Both the position numbers and the translations under genes were made by a program. Below the pieces are notes generated by a model that ran no database searches, was not told the origin of the DNA, and saw only the letters and a program-made list of their open reading frames with translations. Positions 8,878 to 17,700 of a stretch of 40,119 bases of DNA are shown here, piece after piece. Each line of letters begins with the position of its first letter. Within the stretch, counting starts at the first letter, position 1. The stretch is from Chrysochromulina parva (Eukaryota; Haptophyta; Prymnesiales; Chrysochromulinaceae): assembly GCA_002887195.1 (NCBI GenBank), contig PJAB01000119.1, positions 1-40,119 on the forward strand, given 5' to 3'.

Positions 8878-9008
8878 AAAAATGGCCCGCGACGACGCTC
8901 CACGAATTCACATTATCATTTTCCACCTCTAATTACCGAAACCAATCAGGAGCGCGAAAGTCTGTCGCATGTGTACCCGGTATCATTCCGTAACGGCACA
9001 ACTTGTCG
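8878..9008. promoter_or_regulatory. 131-bp bidirectional promoter
   Basis: This short gap separates the starts of the glycosyltransferase (-) and the OB-fold gene (+). It includes an AT-rich stretch near 8905-8945 and a TACCCGGTAT element near 8973 related to the CCGGTAC motif seen elsewhere. Confidence 0.45.
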
Positions 9009-9609
9009 ATGTCGGACATTCTCGATGCCGACCTCACGCAGCTCACGCAGCAGGCTGAGGGCTGCAGTCGACTCTCTGCGCTCGAGCGTGACGGACTCGT
9101 CTCTGTACCGCTGCTGCTGCAAATCGTTAGCGTGATCGATGCTGGTGCGCCGGCGCGAATGCCAGCATCGAGCGGGCACCATCGCCTCCTGCGGTTGCAA
9201 CTCACTGATGGCGTCTCGCAGCGTGGTGCCTTTGAATTCCGATCGTTGGGCGATGTGGCTGAGGCGCAACTGCTGCCGGGCGCCAAGCTGCGCATCAAAT
9301 CGGGAGCGAGACTCGCCGGTGGCATGTTACTGCTCGACCCGCTAACTGTTGAGTGGCTGGGAGGACATGTGCAGCACCTGGCAGATGCTTGGCATCTGCA
9401 GAAGTTGCGACGCGAAACTGACGCCAATGCCAACGCTACCAACGCACCCAAATTTGCAGAGTGCGGCGGCGGTCCGTTAGAGACCGTGCCGAATGTGCGT
9501 GTGGCAGCGCCAGTGAAGGAACCAGCAGCCATAGCATCACCTCTGTCAATGCTGTCAGTGCCGACCAGACAGCCTCAAGTACCCGAAGCGCCAGCAGCAC
9601 CACGAGCCT

Positions 9610-9649
<40 letters not shown>

Positions 9650-9878
9650 CCGTTCTGCGCGGGCTCCAAAGCCTGTCTCCACGTCGGGCCTTAACCCAGG
9701 CATGGTTGATGAACTGCTCGCCGCCGGGTTATCGCTGAGTGAGATTCATGTACAGCTCGGCTTGCCACCACCGCCGCCAGAGTGCGGCGCCACCAAAGCA
9801 GCCGAGGGCGCTCCACGCGGCGCTCGCTGTATGCAGACCACTCCGAGGCAGCACGGTGGCCGACCAGGCAAGCGATAG
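9009..9878 (+). CDS. RMI1/TDRD3-type OB-fold protein
   Basis: The protein has 289 residues from the ATG at 9009; a TTG two codons earlier was not accepted. Residues of about 33-122 match the OB fold of RMI1 and TDRD3. VPLLLQIVSVIDAGAP is followed by LLRLQLTDG, a central beta-barrel with L-L-P-G-A-K-L, and M-L-L-L-D-P-x-T-V-x-x-L-G-G-x-V near the end. In other eukaryotes these proteins bind topoisomerase III and act in dissolving recombination intermediates (RMI1) or with TOP3B on RNA and DNA (TDRD3). The C-terminal half contains a 12- to 13-residue Ala run encoded by a GCA repeat, then a short helical segment that might be UBA-like, and a basic tail. The family assignment is good; which paralogue it represents is open. 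Confidence 0.75.
9611..9648 (+). repeat. (AGC)n microsatellite coding for poly-Ala
   Basis: This is an uninterrupted trinucleotide run inside the RMI1-like gene. In the coding frame it is read as GCA, giving poly-Ala. Such runs are prone to length polymorphism. Confidence 0.95.
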
Positions 9879-9918
9879 GGATAGAGAGAAGAGTGGCTTC
9901 TAAGGCCGGCCTTTAGTC

Positions 9919-9950
9919 TACCCGGTACTGTACAGTACGCTATACGGGTA
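9919..9950. promoter_or_regulatory. Nested palindrome upstream of the HNH gene
   Basis: A perfect 14-bp palindrome, GTACTGTACAGTAC (9925-9938), sits inside outer arms TACCCG (9919-9924) and CGGGTA (9945-9950). It lies 114 bp before the next start codon and 41 bp after the upstream stop, so it could be a dimeric-factor site or a 3' hairpin. Confidence 0.5.
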
Positions 9951-10063
9951 ACAGCGGCGTCGAAGTGTTTTCGTGGCTCTGGGCCTTCCGGAGGTTTCTT
10001 TCGTGTTAATTAACGTTCGGGCACACACACTTCACAGACTCTTCACAGAGAGGGGCCGGCGAG

Positions 10064-11233
10064 ATGGACGTCCCGCCGCACGAAGTTGTCTCGCTCCTCT
10101 CTGACGACGACGATGACGCTCCCGTCGCTACTTTCAGCGCGCCGGCCTACGCCGCCCCGCCGTCAGCACGTGCGAAGGCGCCGTCGAACAAACGAAAGCG
10201 CACGAAGGGTGCTGGTTGGAGACGACGCGCCGGTGATGCTGGCACCGCGGTCGAAACTCCCGCATCATCCGAGCTGAGTGCGTCCGCTGCCGCGCTGGCC
10301 AAGTCGTCGACAGCCAGTGCTTTGCGCCAACAGTTGCTCGCCTTCGGTCTCAGACCCGGCGCGCGCTCCAAGGAGGGCTTGTCCTTGCGGCTCATCCGTG
10401 CGCAGCATTCGGCCGCAGCGAGTGAGAAGGCGTACTCGGCGGCTCGTGGAGGATCGGCGAAGCTCCCACGTTTCGACTACGCACGCGCCGGGCGCGTGCG
10501 CGGTTCCTTGGAGGCATGCCGACTGTGCGACGCCGCCATTCCTCCTCCGCGCCGCACTTTCTGCTCGGACGAGTGCGTGCATTTCCATTTGCTCAGAACC
10601 TCTGGGTCGCACGTTCGAAAGGCTTTGGCCATCCGTGACGGTCGCATCTGTGCGCTCTGCGGCGTGGATGCCGGCGCTGCCTACGCGATTGCGCGCCGCG
10701 CGCTACGCGAGGCGCTCGCCGCAGGCTCGCATAGCCTCCAGTCCGCGCTTGAGGCAAGCGTGGCCGGGGGTCCCTTCCGGAGATTTGCCAGCCTCTCCGT
10801 CAACCGTCGCGGACGCTCCAAGGTGAAAGAGGGCTCGTTTTGGCAGGCAGACCACGTGCATCCGGTGGCGGATGGCGGCGGCTGCTGCGGACTTGCGAAC
10901 CTGCGAACGCTGTGCACGCCGTGCCATGCTGGCGTGACGGCGCTCGCGGCGGGGAGCAGGGCGGCGGGGAGCAGGGCGGCGGGGAGCAGGGCGGCGGGGA
11001 GCAGGGCGGTCCATCGGCGGGCGCTACCAGTAGGCGCGGGCGCGAGGCCTGCTGACGATGCGAGCGCTGACGGTGACGGTGCGTTGGCTGTGGTAGCAGA
11101 GGAGGAGGAGGAGGAGGAGGAGGAGGAGGAGGAAGAGGAAGGGGAGGAGGAGAGCGAGGACGATGAGGTTCTATACTGCGAGGAGAGCGAGGACGACGAG
11201 CTGCGGATCGCTACCGTGTACTGTGAAGTGTGA
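10064..11233 (+). CDS. SAP-domain protein with ZRANB3-type HNH nuclease domain
   Basis: The protein has 389 residues. An acidic N-terminus (SLLSDDDDD) is followed by a SAP-like DNA-binding motif at about 82-115 (SALRQQLLAFGLRPGARSKE). A Cys4 segment follows at about 153-171 (C-x2-C ... FCSDEC), then an HNH nuclease core. The core runs from ICALCGVD near 195 through W-Q-A-D-H-V-H-P-V at 260-268 with the D-H pair at 263-264, to N-L-R-T-L-C-T-P-C-H. The spacing and the FCSDEC to HNH order match the C-terminal HNH domain of the replication-stress translocase ZRANB3, which cuts fork-structured DNA. Here the SNF2 helicase part is absent. The tail has four GSRAA repeats and a long Glu run, both encoded by simple repeats. 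The catalytic residues look intact. A nuclear role in DNA repair is inferred from the family. Confidence 0.8.
   Translation: MDVPPHEVVSLLSDDDDDAPVATFSAPAYAAPPSARAKAPSNKRKRTKGAGWRRRAGDAGTAVETPASSELSASAAALAKSSTASALRQQLLAFGLRPGARSKEGLSLRLIRAQHSAAASEKAYSAARGGSAKLPRFDYARAGRVRGSLEACRLCDAAIPPPRRTFCSDECVHFHLLRTSGSHVRKALAIRDGRICALCGVDAGAAYAIARRALREALAAGSHSLQSALEASVAGGPFRRFASLSVNRRGRSKVKEGSFWQADHVHPVADGGGCCGLANLRTLCTPCHAGVTALAAGSRAAGSRAAGSRAAGSRAVHRRALPVGAGARPADDASADGDGALAVVAEEEEEEEEEEEEEEGEEESEDDEVLYCEESEDDELRIATVYCEV
10951..11009 (+). repeat. Four tandem copies of GGGGAGCAGGGCGGC
   Basis: 15-bp units start at 10951, 10966, 10981 and 10996 and encode repeated Gly-Ser-Arg-Ala-Ala. A GAG-trinucleotide run at about 11099-11135 follows and encodes poly-Glu. 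Confidence 0.95.
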
Positions 11234-11710
11234 AATAAGTGTGAACTGTCGTTGTCACCACACTGTGAACGTTAACGCGACACACCGCACGTGACAACCG
11301 GTGCTACGGCACTTCTAGACCTGTTACGGTCCGCCCGCGCGCAGGAATCCAATCCCGGGTCGGCCCACCGTCCCGCCACCGCGGGCGGCGCCGCGCCCGG
11401 GCGGGGCCCCGGGGCCCCGCGCCGGCCCCGGCGCCCGGGCGGCGCCGGCCGGCCCCGCGATGCGCGATCGCGCGCGCGCGCGCGCGGGTGAGCGGGGTGA
11501 GGCTGAGGGGGCGGTACCCACCCACGACAAAGTAAAAATAAAAATGTGAAAATGAAGCAGCACTCTGAGATGCACAGAGAGAGTACTGTAGAGGTGAGCA
11601 GGTGCACTCAGAACAGAGTTGACCCGAGGACCGACGTAGATGCGAACTGTCAACTGAACAGAGCTGCTGACCGGAACCGACATGCCATTGCACATTCGCC
11701 ATTTCACCTG
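11234..11710. other. Convergent intergenic region with extreme GC palindromes
   Basis: This gap lies between the HNH gene (+) and the phosphoesterase (-). It holds a perfect 20-bp G/C palindrome at 11401-11420, further GC palindromes up to 11460, and an alternating GC run at about 11468-11486. An A-rich stretch follows near 11528-11550. No gene is supported. Confidence 0.6.
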
Positions 11711-13252
11711 TCAGCTGTCTCTGTCCCGCGGTCGAGCAGCTCCGCGAGTTCGCCGTTCGGAGTACCGCTGCCTCGCCTCCTCCCGCTCACGCCGGCCCAA
11801 ACGGGCACGTGGCGGACTGTCACGCGCAGCCGCCGGCCACTGGGGGCGTGCGACGGTAGACGGCTTCGCCGGAAGATCCACCACGATCGGCAGCTGCACT
11901 GGCTCGTACGCCTTGTTGCAGATGCAGGCGTTCACGGTGACGAGAGCCGGTCGGGTGGGGCGCGAGGCGGCACTGGCGGAGGTGGCGGCGGTGGCGGCGG
12001 AAGCATGCGCACCGCCCGTGCGCGGTGTCCGACGCGCGGGCTGCAGCTGCAGATGCTGCTGCAGCAGCAGCAGCTGCTGCTGCGGCGGCGGCGGCGGCTG
12101 CGGCTGCGGCTGCGGCTGTAATGTCCCCTTGCTCGTGACAGCCTTGTACGCCTCATCGCGCTGCCCATCCGGAGAGCGCAGGCCCTCTCCTCGCCTCTGG
12201 CGCCCGTCGCCGCCTCGCCCGTCGCCGCCTCGCCCGTCGCCGCCCCGCCGCTGCCGCCCGTCACCGCCTCGCCACCCGCGCTCATCGGCGCCGCGGCGCG
12301 CCGCGGGCCGCGCCGCATGCTCGAGCACGTGGCGTGGTAGCGCCAGCATGGCATCCTGCAGGTCGTCCCGCAGCGGCTCCTCGTCCTCCGCGAGCGGCCA
12401 TGGCTCCCACAGCAGCGTAGCGCCGTGGTACTCGTGTTCATGCCCATGCGCATGCAAGTACGGCTGGATGCGCGCGATGGCGGCACGCAGCAGCGGGCTG
12501 GGCGCCGAGGCCCCGTGTGTGAGCAGCACGTCGACGTCGTTGGGCGTGTACCGCCAGATCGTTCGCTGCAATTCCTCTGAGTATTGGAAGGCAGTGTTCG
12601 ACGAGCGTTTCTTGTGGCGCGCCGAAAAGGGCGAGCCCCAGAAGTGCAGGCCGCAGAGCTTGACGCCGGAATTCTCGAGGTAGTGGCACGCGGACAGCAC
12701 CTTGCGCGCCTCTACCTTGCCAAGCTGCAGCAGCCGTTTGTCGTGGTTGCCCGCGATGACCACCTTGTGCGTATGCGGCAGCTTGGCCATCGCTTCGTTG
12801 AAGCCCTCGAGGGCAGCGAGGCCGCCCTGCGCGCAGAAGGTGATATCGCCGGTGTGCACGAGCACATCGCCCATGGGCAGCTGCAGACCCTCTAGGTGCG
12901 CGTGCGTGTCCGAGATGAACACACAACGCACACTGCCCTCAGGCTGCTTTGGCAGTGTGCCGAGCCGGCGGATGGTACGAGCGCCCCGAAGGTCGACGTG
13001 CAGCGAGGTGCCCTCTCCGTAGCGGGTCGAGGTCAGAGGTGCGCACAACTTCGGGGACGGCGACCGCGAGCACGCGAGAAGTAGCGCGACGGGGATGGTG
13101 GCGTCGCGCATGGCGCGCCGGAGGCACAACACGCCCAAGGTTGGAACTTTTATCTCAACTTCAATGGCGCCGGGATGGGCGGGCAGGGACGCCCATGCAT
13201 CGTACGGATACCGCAACTTGAAAGGAACTTTGCCGAATTGAGTCTCAGTCAT
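11711..13252 (-). CDS. Calcineurin-like metallophosphoesterase with low-complexity tail
   Basis: All phosphoesterase metal-site motifs are present in order: FISDTHAH, VLVHTGDIT, VIAGNHD, VLLTHG and HAHGHEHEY. The sequence between them (an N-E-A-x-x-x-L-P-H-x-H-K-V-V-I-A-G segment) resembles the MPPED1/2-like branch, which hydrolyses phosphodiesters. The last 160 or so residues are Arg/Gly, Gln/Pro and Ala repeats and may include non-coding sequence. Start: the ATG at 13252 gives 513 residues but lies 5 bp from the plus-strand ATG at 13258. An ATG at 13111 gives 466 residues beginning MRDATIPVALLLACSRS, which looks like a signal or transit segment, and leaves a 146-bp promoter. I cannot choose between these two. 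The core domain is secure; the substrate is unknown. Confidence 0.8.
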   Translation of the reverse strand: MTETQFGKVPFKLRYPYDAWASLPAHPGAIEVEIKVPTLGVLCLRRAMRDATIPVALLLACSRSPSPKLCAPLTSTRYGEGTSLHVDLRGARTIRRLGTLPKQPEGSVRCVFISDTHAHLEGLQLPMGDVLVHTGDITFCAQGGLAALEGFNEAMAKLPHTHKVVIAGNHDKRLLQLGKVEARKVLSACHYLENSGVKLCGLHFWGSPFSARHKKRSSNTAFQYSEELQRTIWRYTPNDVDVLLTHGASAPSPLLRAAIARIQPYLHAHGHEHEYHGATLLWEPWPLAEDEEPLRDDLQDAMLALPRHVLEHAARPAARRGADERGWRGGDGRQRRGGDGRGGDGRGGDGRQRRGEGLRSPDGQRDEAYKAVTSKGTLQPQPQPQPPPPPQQQLLLLQQHLQLQPARRTPRTGGAHASAATAATSASAASRPTRPALVTVNACICNKAYEPVQLPIVVDLPAKPSTVARPQWPAAARDSPPRARLGRREREEARQRYSERRTRGAARPRDRDS

Positions 13253-13257
13253 TTCTG

Positions 13258-14526
13258 ATGCGCACGTTCGTCGTTCGCGCAGCGGTCGCCATGCTTGCGA
13301 AGCCGTCGCCATTCGCCAACCTGAGCTTCGAGGAGGCTCGCAAGTTTGCTCGTGCGATGGCCTTAAGCACCAAAGACGAATGGCTCGAGTACAGCTGCCC
13401 GGGTCCGTATCGGCTTCCCAAGAACCCGGAAGTGGTGTGGGCGAATGAGTTTCGAGGATGGGAGGACTGGCTGGGTGTACCGCTGTCGTGGGACGAAGCA
13501 CTCGCCCTCGTGCGTTCCCGTGGCGTTCAAAGTCAGGCCGAGTATGCACGCGTCCAACAAGATGGGGGCGAAGCTGCGCGGCTGCCAACACAGCCCGATC
13601 GCTACTACTCCGAGTTCACGACTTGGGAGGCGTTCCTCGGGTCTTCGGTACCACCGCCGCTGCCGCCGCTAGCAGCGGCGCCCTCCTCGCCTCCTCTGGT
13701 GTCGACCACGGCACCGCCGTTTCGGTCGCGCATGGCGGCTAAGCCGACCGATTCGATGGCCAGCGCCGGCGCATGGCCACCTGTCGGCGTCGACTCGGCA
13801 GCTGCGTGGGAGGAAGGCGTCTCCGCTGGCCCACTTGGACGCACGGCCGATGCCTTCTTTGAGCGGGCCTTCCGCGCGGCGCTGGCGGCCGAGCTCGGCA
13901 GCGACTCGAGCGTCCACGGATTCGGCGGCATCGTCGACTTGGCTAGAAGGCTGGTCGCTGTCCGCGGACCAGCGAGCGCCGTCGCCGCCCGGCGCGTGCT
14001 CAACGAGCTCTTCCCCGATTGGCCGCCGTTTGCGCCCGCTGGCCGGCGCGGCCTCCCGTACTGGTTCGAGCAGCTCTTCGCCAGGCCGTTTCCCGCCTTC
14101 TCCGCCAAGCTCAACGCGTGGGCTACAGCACAGATGGGGCATTGGCTCATGGGCCCTTGTGAAGTGACGAACCTCGATGCGGACGTGCGCGCGCGCTCGA
14201 CGGTAGGCGACGGCGTGGGGCAGCAGGTCGTTGTGCGCCGTTGCCGCTTTCTTGAGGAGGCGGCATGCGCGAGCATCTGCGTCAATGCCTGCAAAATGCC
14301 GACGCAGAAGTTCTTCAATGAGGACATGGGTGTGCCCATGCGCATGGTGCCCGACTACACGACTCTCTCTTGCAAGTTCGAATTTGGGGTCGCGCCCACC
14401 GCTGAGGATGAGGCCGAGGCGCGCTCCGTGCCTTGCTTTGCCGCGTGTCCTGCGTCGGGCGAGCTGCGCGCAACGCTCACGCAGTGCCATACGATGGGAC
14501 CCATGGCGGGAGAAGTCGGGCGCTGA
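13258..14526 (+). CDS. D27-like carotenoid isomerase domain fused to two W/F/Y-rich repeats
   Basis: The protein has 422 residues from 13258 (411 if the ATG at 13291 is used). Residues of about 18-76 and 79-127 are two copies of a unit of the form F/W-x-E-A-x-x-x-[AV]-R ... W/Y ... P-x-x-P-x-x-x-[YW]-x-x-E-F-x-x-W-x-x-[WF]-L-G, a repeat found in many algal proteins. A Pro/Ala linker follows. Residues of about 198-400 match the DWARF27-type beta-carotene isomerase domain. They include LMGPCEV, then V-V-R-R-C-R-F-L-E-E-A-A-C-x-S-I-C-V-N-A-C-K-M-P-T-Q-K-F-F-N-E and D-Y-T-T-L-S-C-K-F-E-F-G. Plant D27 makes 9-cis-beta-carotene, a strigolactone precursor, in plastids; algal homologues are widespread with mostly unknown products. 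The conserved cysteines are present. A plastid location is expected, but no clear bipartite signal is seen. Confidence 0.8.
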   Translation: MRTFVVRAAVAMLAKPSPFANLSFEEARKFARAMALSTKDEWLEYSCPGPYRLPKNPEVVWANEFRGWEDWLGVPLSWDEALALVRSRGVQSQAEYARVQQDGGEAARLPTQPDRYYSEFTTWEAFLGSSVPPPLPPLAAAPSSPPLVSTTAPPFRSRMAAKPTDSMASAGAWPPVGVDSAAAWEEGVSAGPLGRTADAFFERAFRAALAAELGSDSSVHGFGGIVDLARRLVAVRGPASAVAARRVLNELFPDWPPFAPAGRRGLPYWFEQLFARPFPAFSAKLNAWATAQMGHWLMGPCEVTNLDADVRARSTVGDGVGQQVVVRRCRFLEEAACASICVNACKMPTQKFFNEDMGVPMRMVPDYTTLSCKFEFGVAPTAEDEAEARSVPCFAACPASGELRATLTQCHTMGPMAGEVGR

Positions 14527-14703
14527 TGGCTTCAGTAATCTTAGATACCGGTAGCCATTCATGGTACAATGCGACACCCAATTCACACCTCGGGTTTGGG
14601 GCCTGGACATGCTGGTGTCTGTGCCGACGCAGCAAGACCGTCGTCACCCACCGTCGCAACACACATCAAGCGGGCACGCGATCTCATTGTAATAACTCCA
14701 CAA

Positions 14704-17700
14704 ATGGGTGGCAAGGAGGCGCCTCGCCACCGCGAGCGCCGCGTGATTTACGCTGCCCTCCGTGACGGCACGCTAGCACCTCGTCGGCCGCTCTCTCCAT
14801 CAGAGGTGGCTGATCTCTTCAACGCAATCGACCATCGTATCTCCAAGCGGTTCGGTGTGCGCGCGCTGGCAGCGATAGATCTAGACTCGTTGCACGCCAT
14901 GCCCGCATCTCACACGCGGCTGGGCACCAATAATGTTGGCTTCGAGAGGCGAATTACGCTCCTGAGTTACGCGGCGTGGCGGCGGCGGCACGACATTGTA
15001 AAGCAGCTGCTGATCGGCGGTGCGGCACCGACAATCTCAGACCGTGCGCCCGCTGGTGCTCTCTCCGCTGAGGAGGAAAAGGAGCTGAGTGAGCGTCTTT
15101 CGCGGCGCACGGGCTCTGGCCTCGAAAGCGCCGTCGCTACATATGCAGTCGAATGCGTCGCACGGCTGCGCTGCTTTGCCGCGCGCGACGTCGTGCTCGG
15201 CGCCGCGCCGCTGCCGCCCTGCGCCAAGTGTGGTGTGACAGGGCGAACCGTGTGTTTTGATGCCTGTGGGTGCATGGTCTGCGAAGGCTGCGTGTGGCGC
15301 ACTCTGCTTACCACGCCACGCCGCCACGACGAGGATGGTGATGGTGAGGACGAGGGCGACCGTTCACACCCATACCGTTCACACCCATACCGTTCACACC
15401 CAGATGGTGAGGACGAGGGCGACCGACACACGGACAGGGAGACGGACGAGGAGGTCGGCGTGGAGGGCGACGAGATCGTCTGCCCTCGATGCGGCGCGCA
15501 CGCACCCATGCGTGGGGCGGAGGACCCTTCCGCCGCCATCGAGCTGGCAGCGCGCGGACTCGAGCCGCCGAGCGGCCAAGGAGGCGCACCTCGTCCTCTG
15601 GCCGACTGGACGTGTGAATGCTGCGCGTACGCTAACTTTGGTTCGCGGCCCGTCTGTCGCGGCTGTGCGGCCCCCCGGGTCGTGGACGAGACGCTTCGAC
15701 CGCCGCCGCCGAGCCTTTGCCGGGAAGGGCTACCGGCGGCGCTCGCGGCGTGGGCACTGGAAAATGCAAGGTCGCTCACCGTCGGTGCTGCGGCTGGATA
15801 TGTTCGGTCCGCTGCTGCTGCTGCTGATAAGGGCAAGGCGCCCGAAGAGGTGTGTAGCGGCGAGGTGGAGGGCTGGCGAGCTGGGGAGAGTTCGAATGCA
15901 CCTCCGATGCATTCTGACGAACGTGACGAACCGCGAACGAGCTCGAATGCATCTCCGGTCGACGAGCTCGCATGCACACCGGTACGGCAGCCCCCGTGCG
16001 GAGCCGAGACTGACGAAATCGACGAAATGCTGACGAAATCGAGTACATCCGGCGGCGTGGACGGCGCGGGCCCAAAGGCGCCAAGCATGCGGCGCGTCCT
16101 GATCGAGATGGAAGTCGATCGGCGGCGGGCCCTCGGGAAGCAGCTGACTTTCCTCATGAGTGAGGCGGCATTGCTCTGAGTGCCTTTGATTAAATCCTCG
16201 GGAAGCAGCCGACTTTCCTCATGAATAAGGGATTGCTTTGAGTGTCTTTGATTGCCTCTGAGTGCCTCTGAGTACCTCGCAGGTGCGCCGGGCTCTCTGC
16301 GTTTCGAAGCTGTGCCACCCTTGGATCACGCCGTCGTATTTGACCCTGATGAGCCGCCAGTACCTGCGCAGCTCCAGCTAGTGCTCGATCTCCGCGTGCT
16401 CGGGCAAGTGCACGTGGCGGCACACGAGGCGGCACCAGATGCGCGTGCGAGTGAGGCGCGAGCCCACCTGATCGAGGCACGGCTCGCCATCTCGCTCGCG
16501 GCGCGTGGTGACCTCGTGCGTGCAATCGGCTGGTTGCGCTTAGAGATGGATGCAAGCGGCACTGCTCGTTGGGAGGTATAATGCTGATGACCTCCGATGA
16601 CCTCTGAGACTTTTGTTTACCTTTGATGACCTCTGATGACTTTTGTTGACCTTTGATGACCTCTGATAACCTCTGATGACCTCGGATGACCTCGCATGAT
16701 CTCGCATGACCTCGCAGGTGCTCGCGCAGAGTGTCGTGCTGCTGCGCCCACTCATTTGGTCTGACGCACACATCCTCGCAGCCGACGCTGTCGCCGCAGG
16801 CCGCAAATGGGCCTCGGATCAGCGTGCCAAAGCCGCGCTCGCCGGCCTGGCCGCCGACTGTGAACATGAAGGCGCCGGGGGCGGCGAGGCCGAGGGTGAC
16901 GAAACCGCGAGTGGTGGCAGCCGCGACCATTCCACAGACCATTCCACAGACCATTCCAAAGAGCTTCCCAAAGAGAACCGGCGCACGCTGCGCAGTGCCC
17001 CCCCACGCGAGGCGGCCCTTGCCAAGATGCGCATGCTCAACGACGAGAAACGTCGCGAGCAAGCAGCGGCCGCCGCGGCCGAGGGCGACTTGGTATGTGC
17101 TCACTACGGCGCGTGACGCTGAGTCTCGCTGCTGCAAGTGCTCACCACGGCGCCCTCTCCCCACAGGTACGACTCGAGGCGCTCATCGGCGTCGGCTTTG
17201 ATCTGAGCGGTGCGCTCGATGAGTATGGGCAGAACGCCGTCTTCTTGAGCGCAGCCTATGGGCATTCGGCCGCACTCCGCCTGCTCTTGCGTCTTGGTTT
17301 ATCGGCAGGCGAGTGCCGCTGAGGACCACTGAGGACCACTGATGGCCATTTTCATGGCATGCTCTTACGTCTTGGTCTGTCTCGCAGACACGCGCTCCCA
17401 CGGCGGTTCGACCGCGGCATGCGCGGCCGCCGCGCGTGGGCACACGAAGGTGCTCGCATTACTCGCCGAGGCGGGTGCCGACGTGGGCGCGCTCGGTTCA
17501 GCACGGCTCGCGCCGGTAGAGTATGTGCTCCGACACGCTATCGCCACGATTCTCCCGCCCGGCCAGGTGCCCAGCTGGCAGCCCGTGCCGCCTGAGCCTC
17601 GCCTGGTTCGCCTGGTTCCACCGTCCTCTTCACACGCTGGGGCGGGCGCCTGCTACATCGACGGCGGCGTGTCGGAGAGCGTCTGTGTCGCCCTCGACGA

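Noticed and set aside
11711..12120. Poly-Gln/Leu segment of the phosphoesterase as a functional domain
   Set aside because: It is encoded by CAG/CTG and CGG simple repeats and may be outside the true coding region; no domain claim is made.
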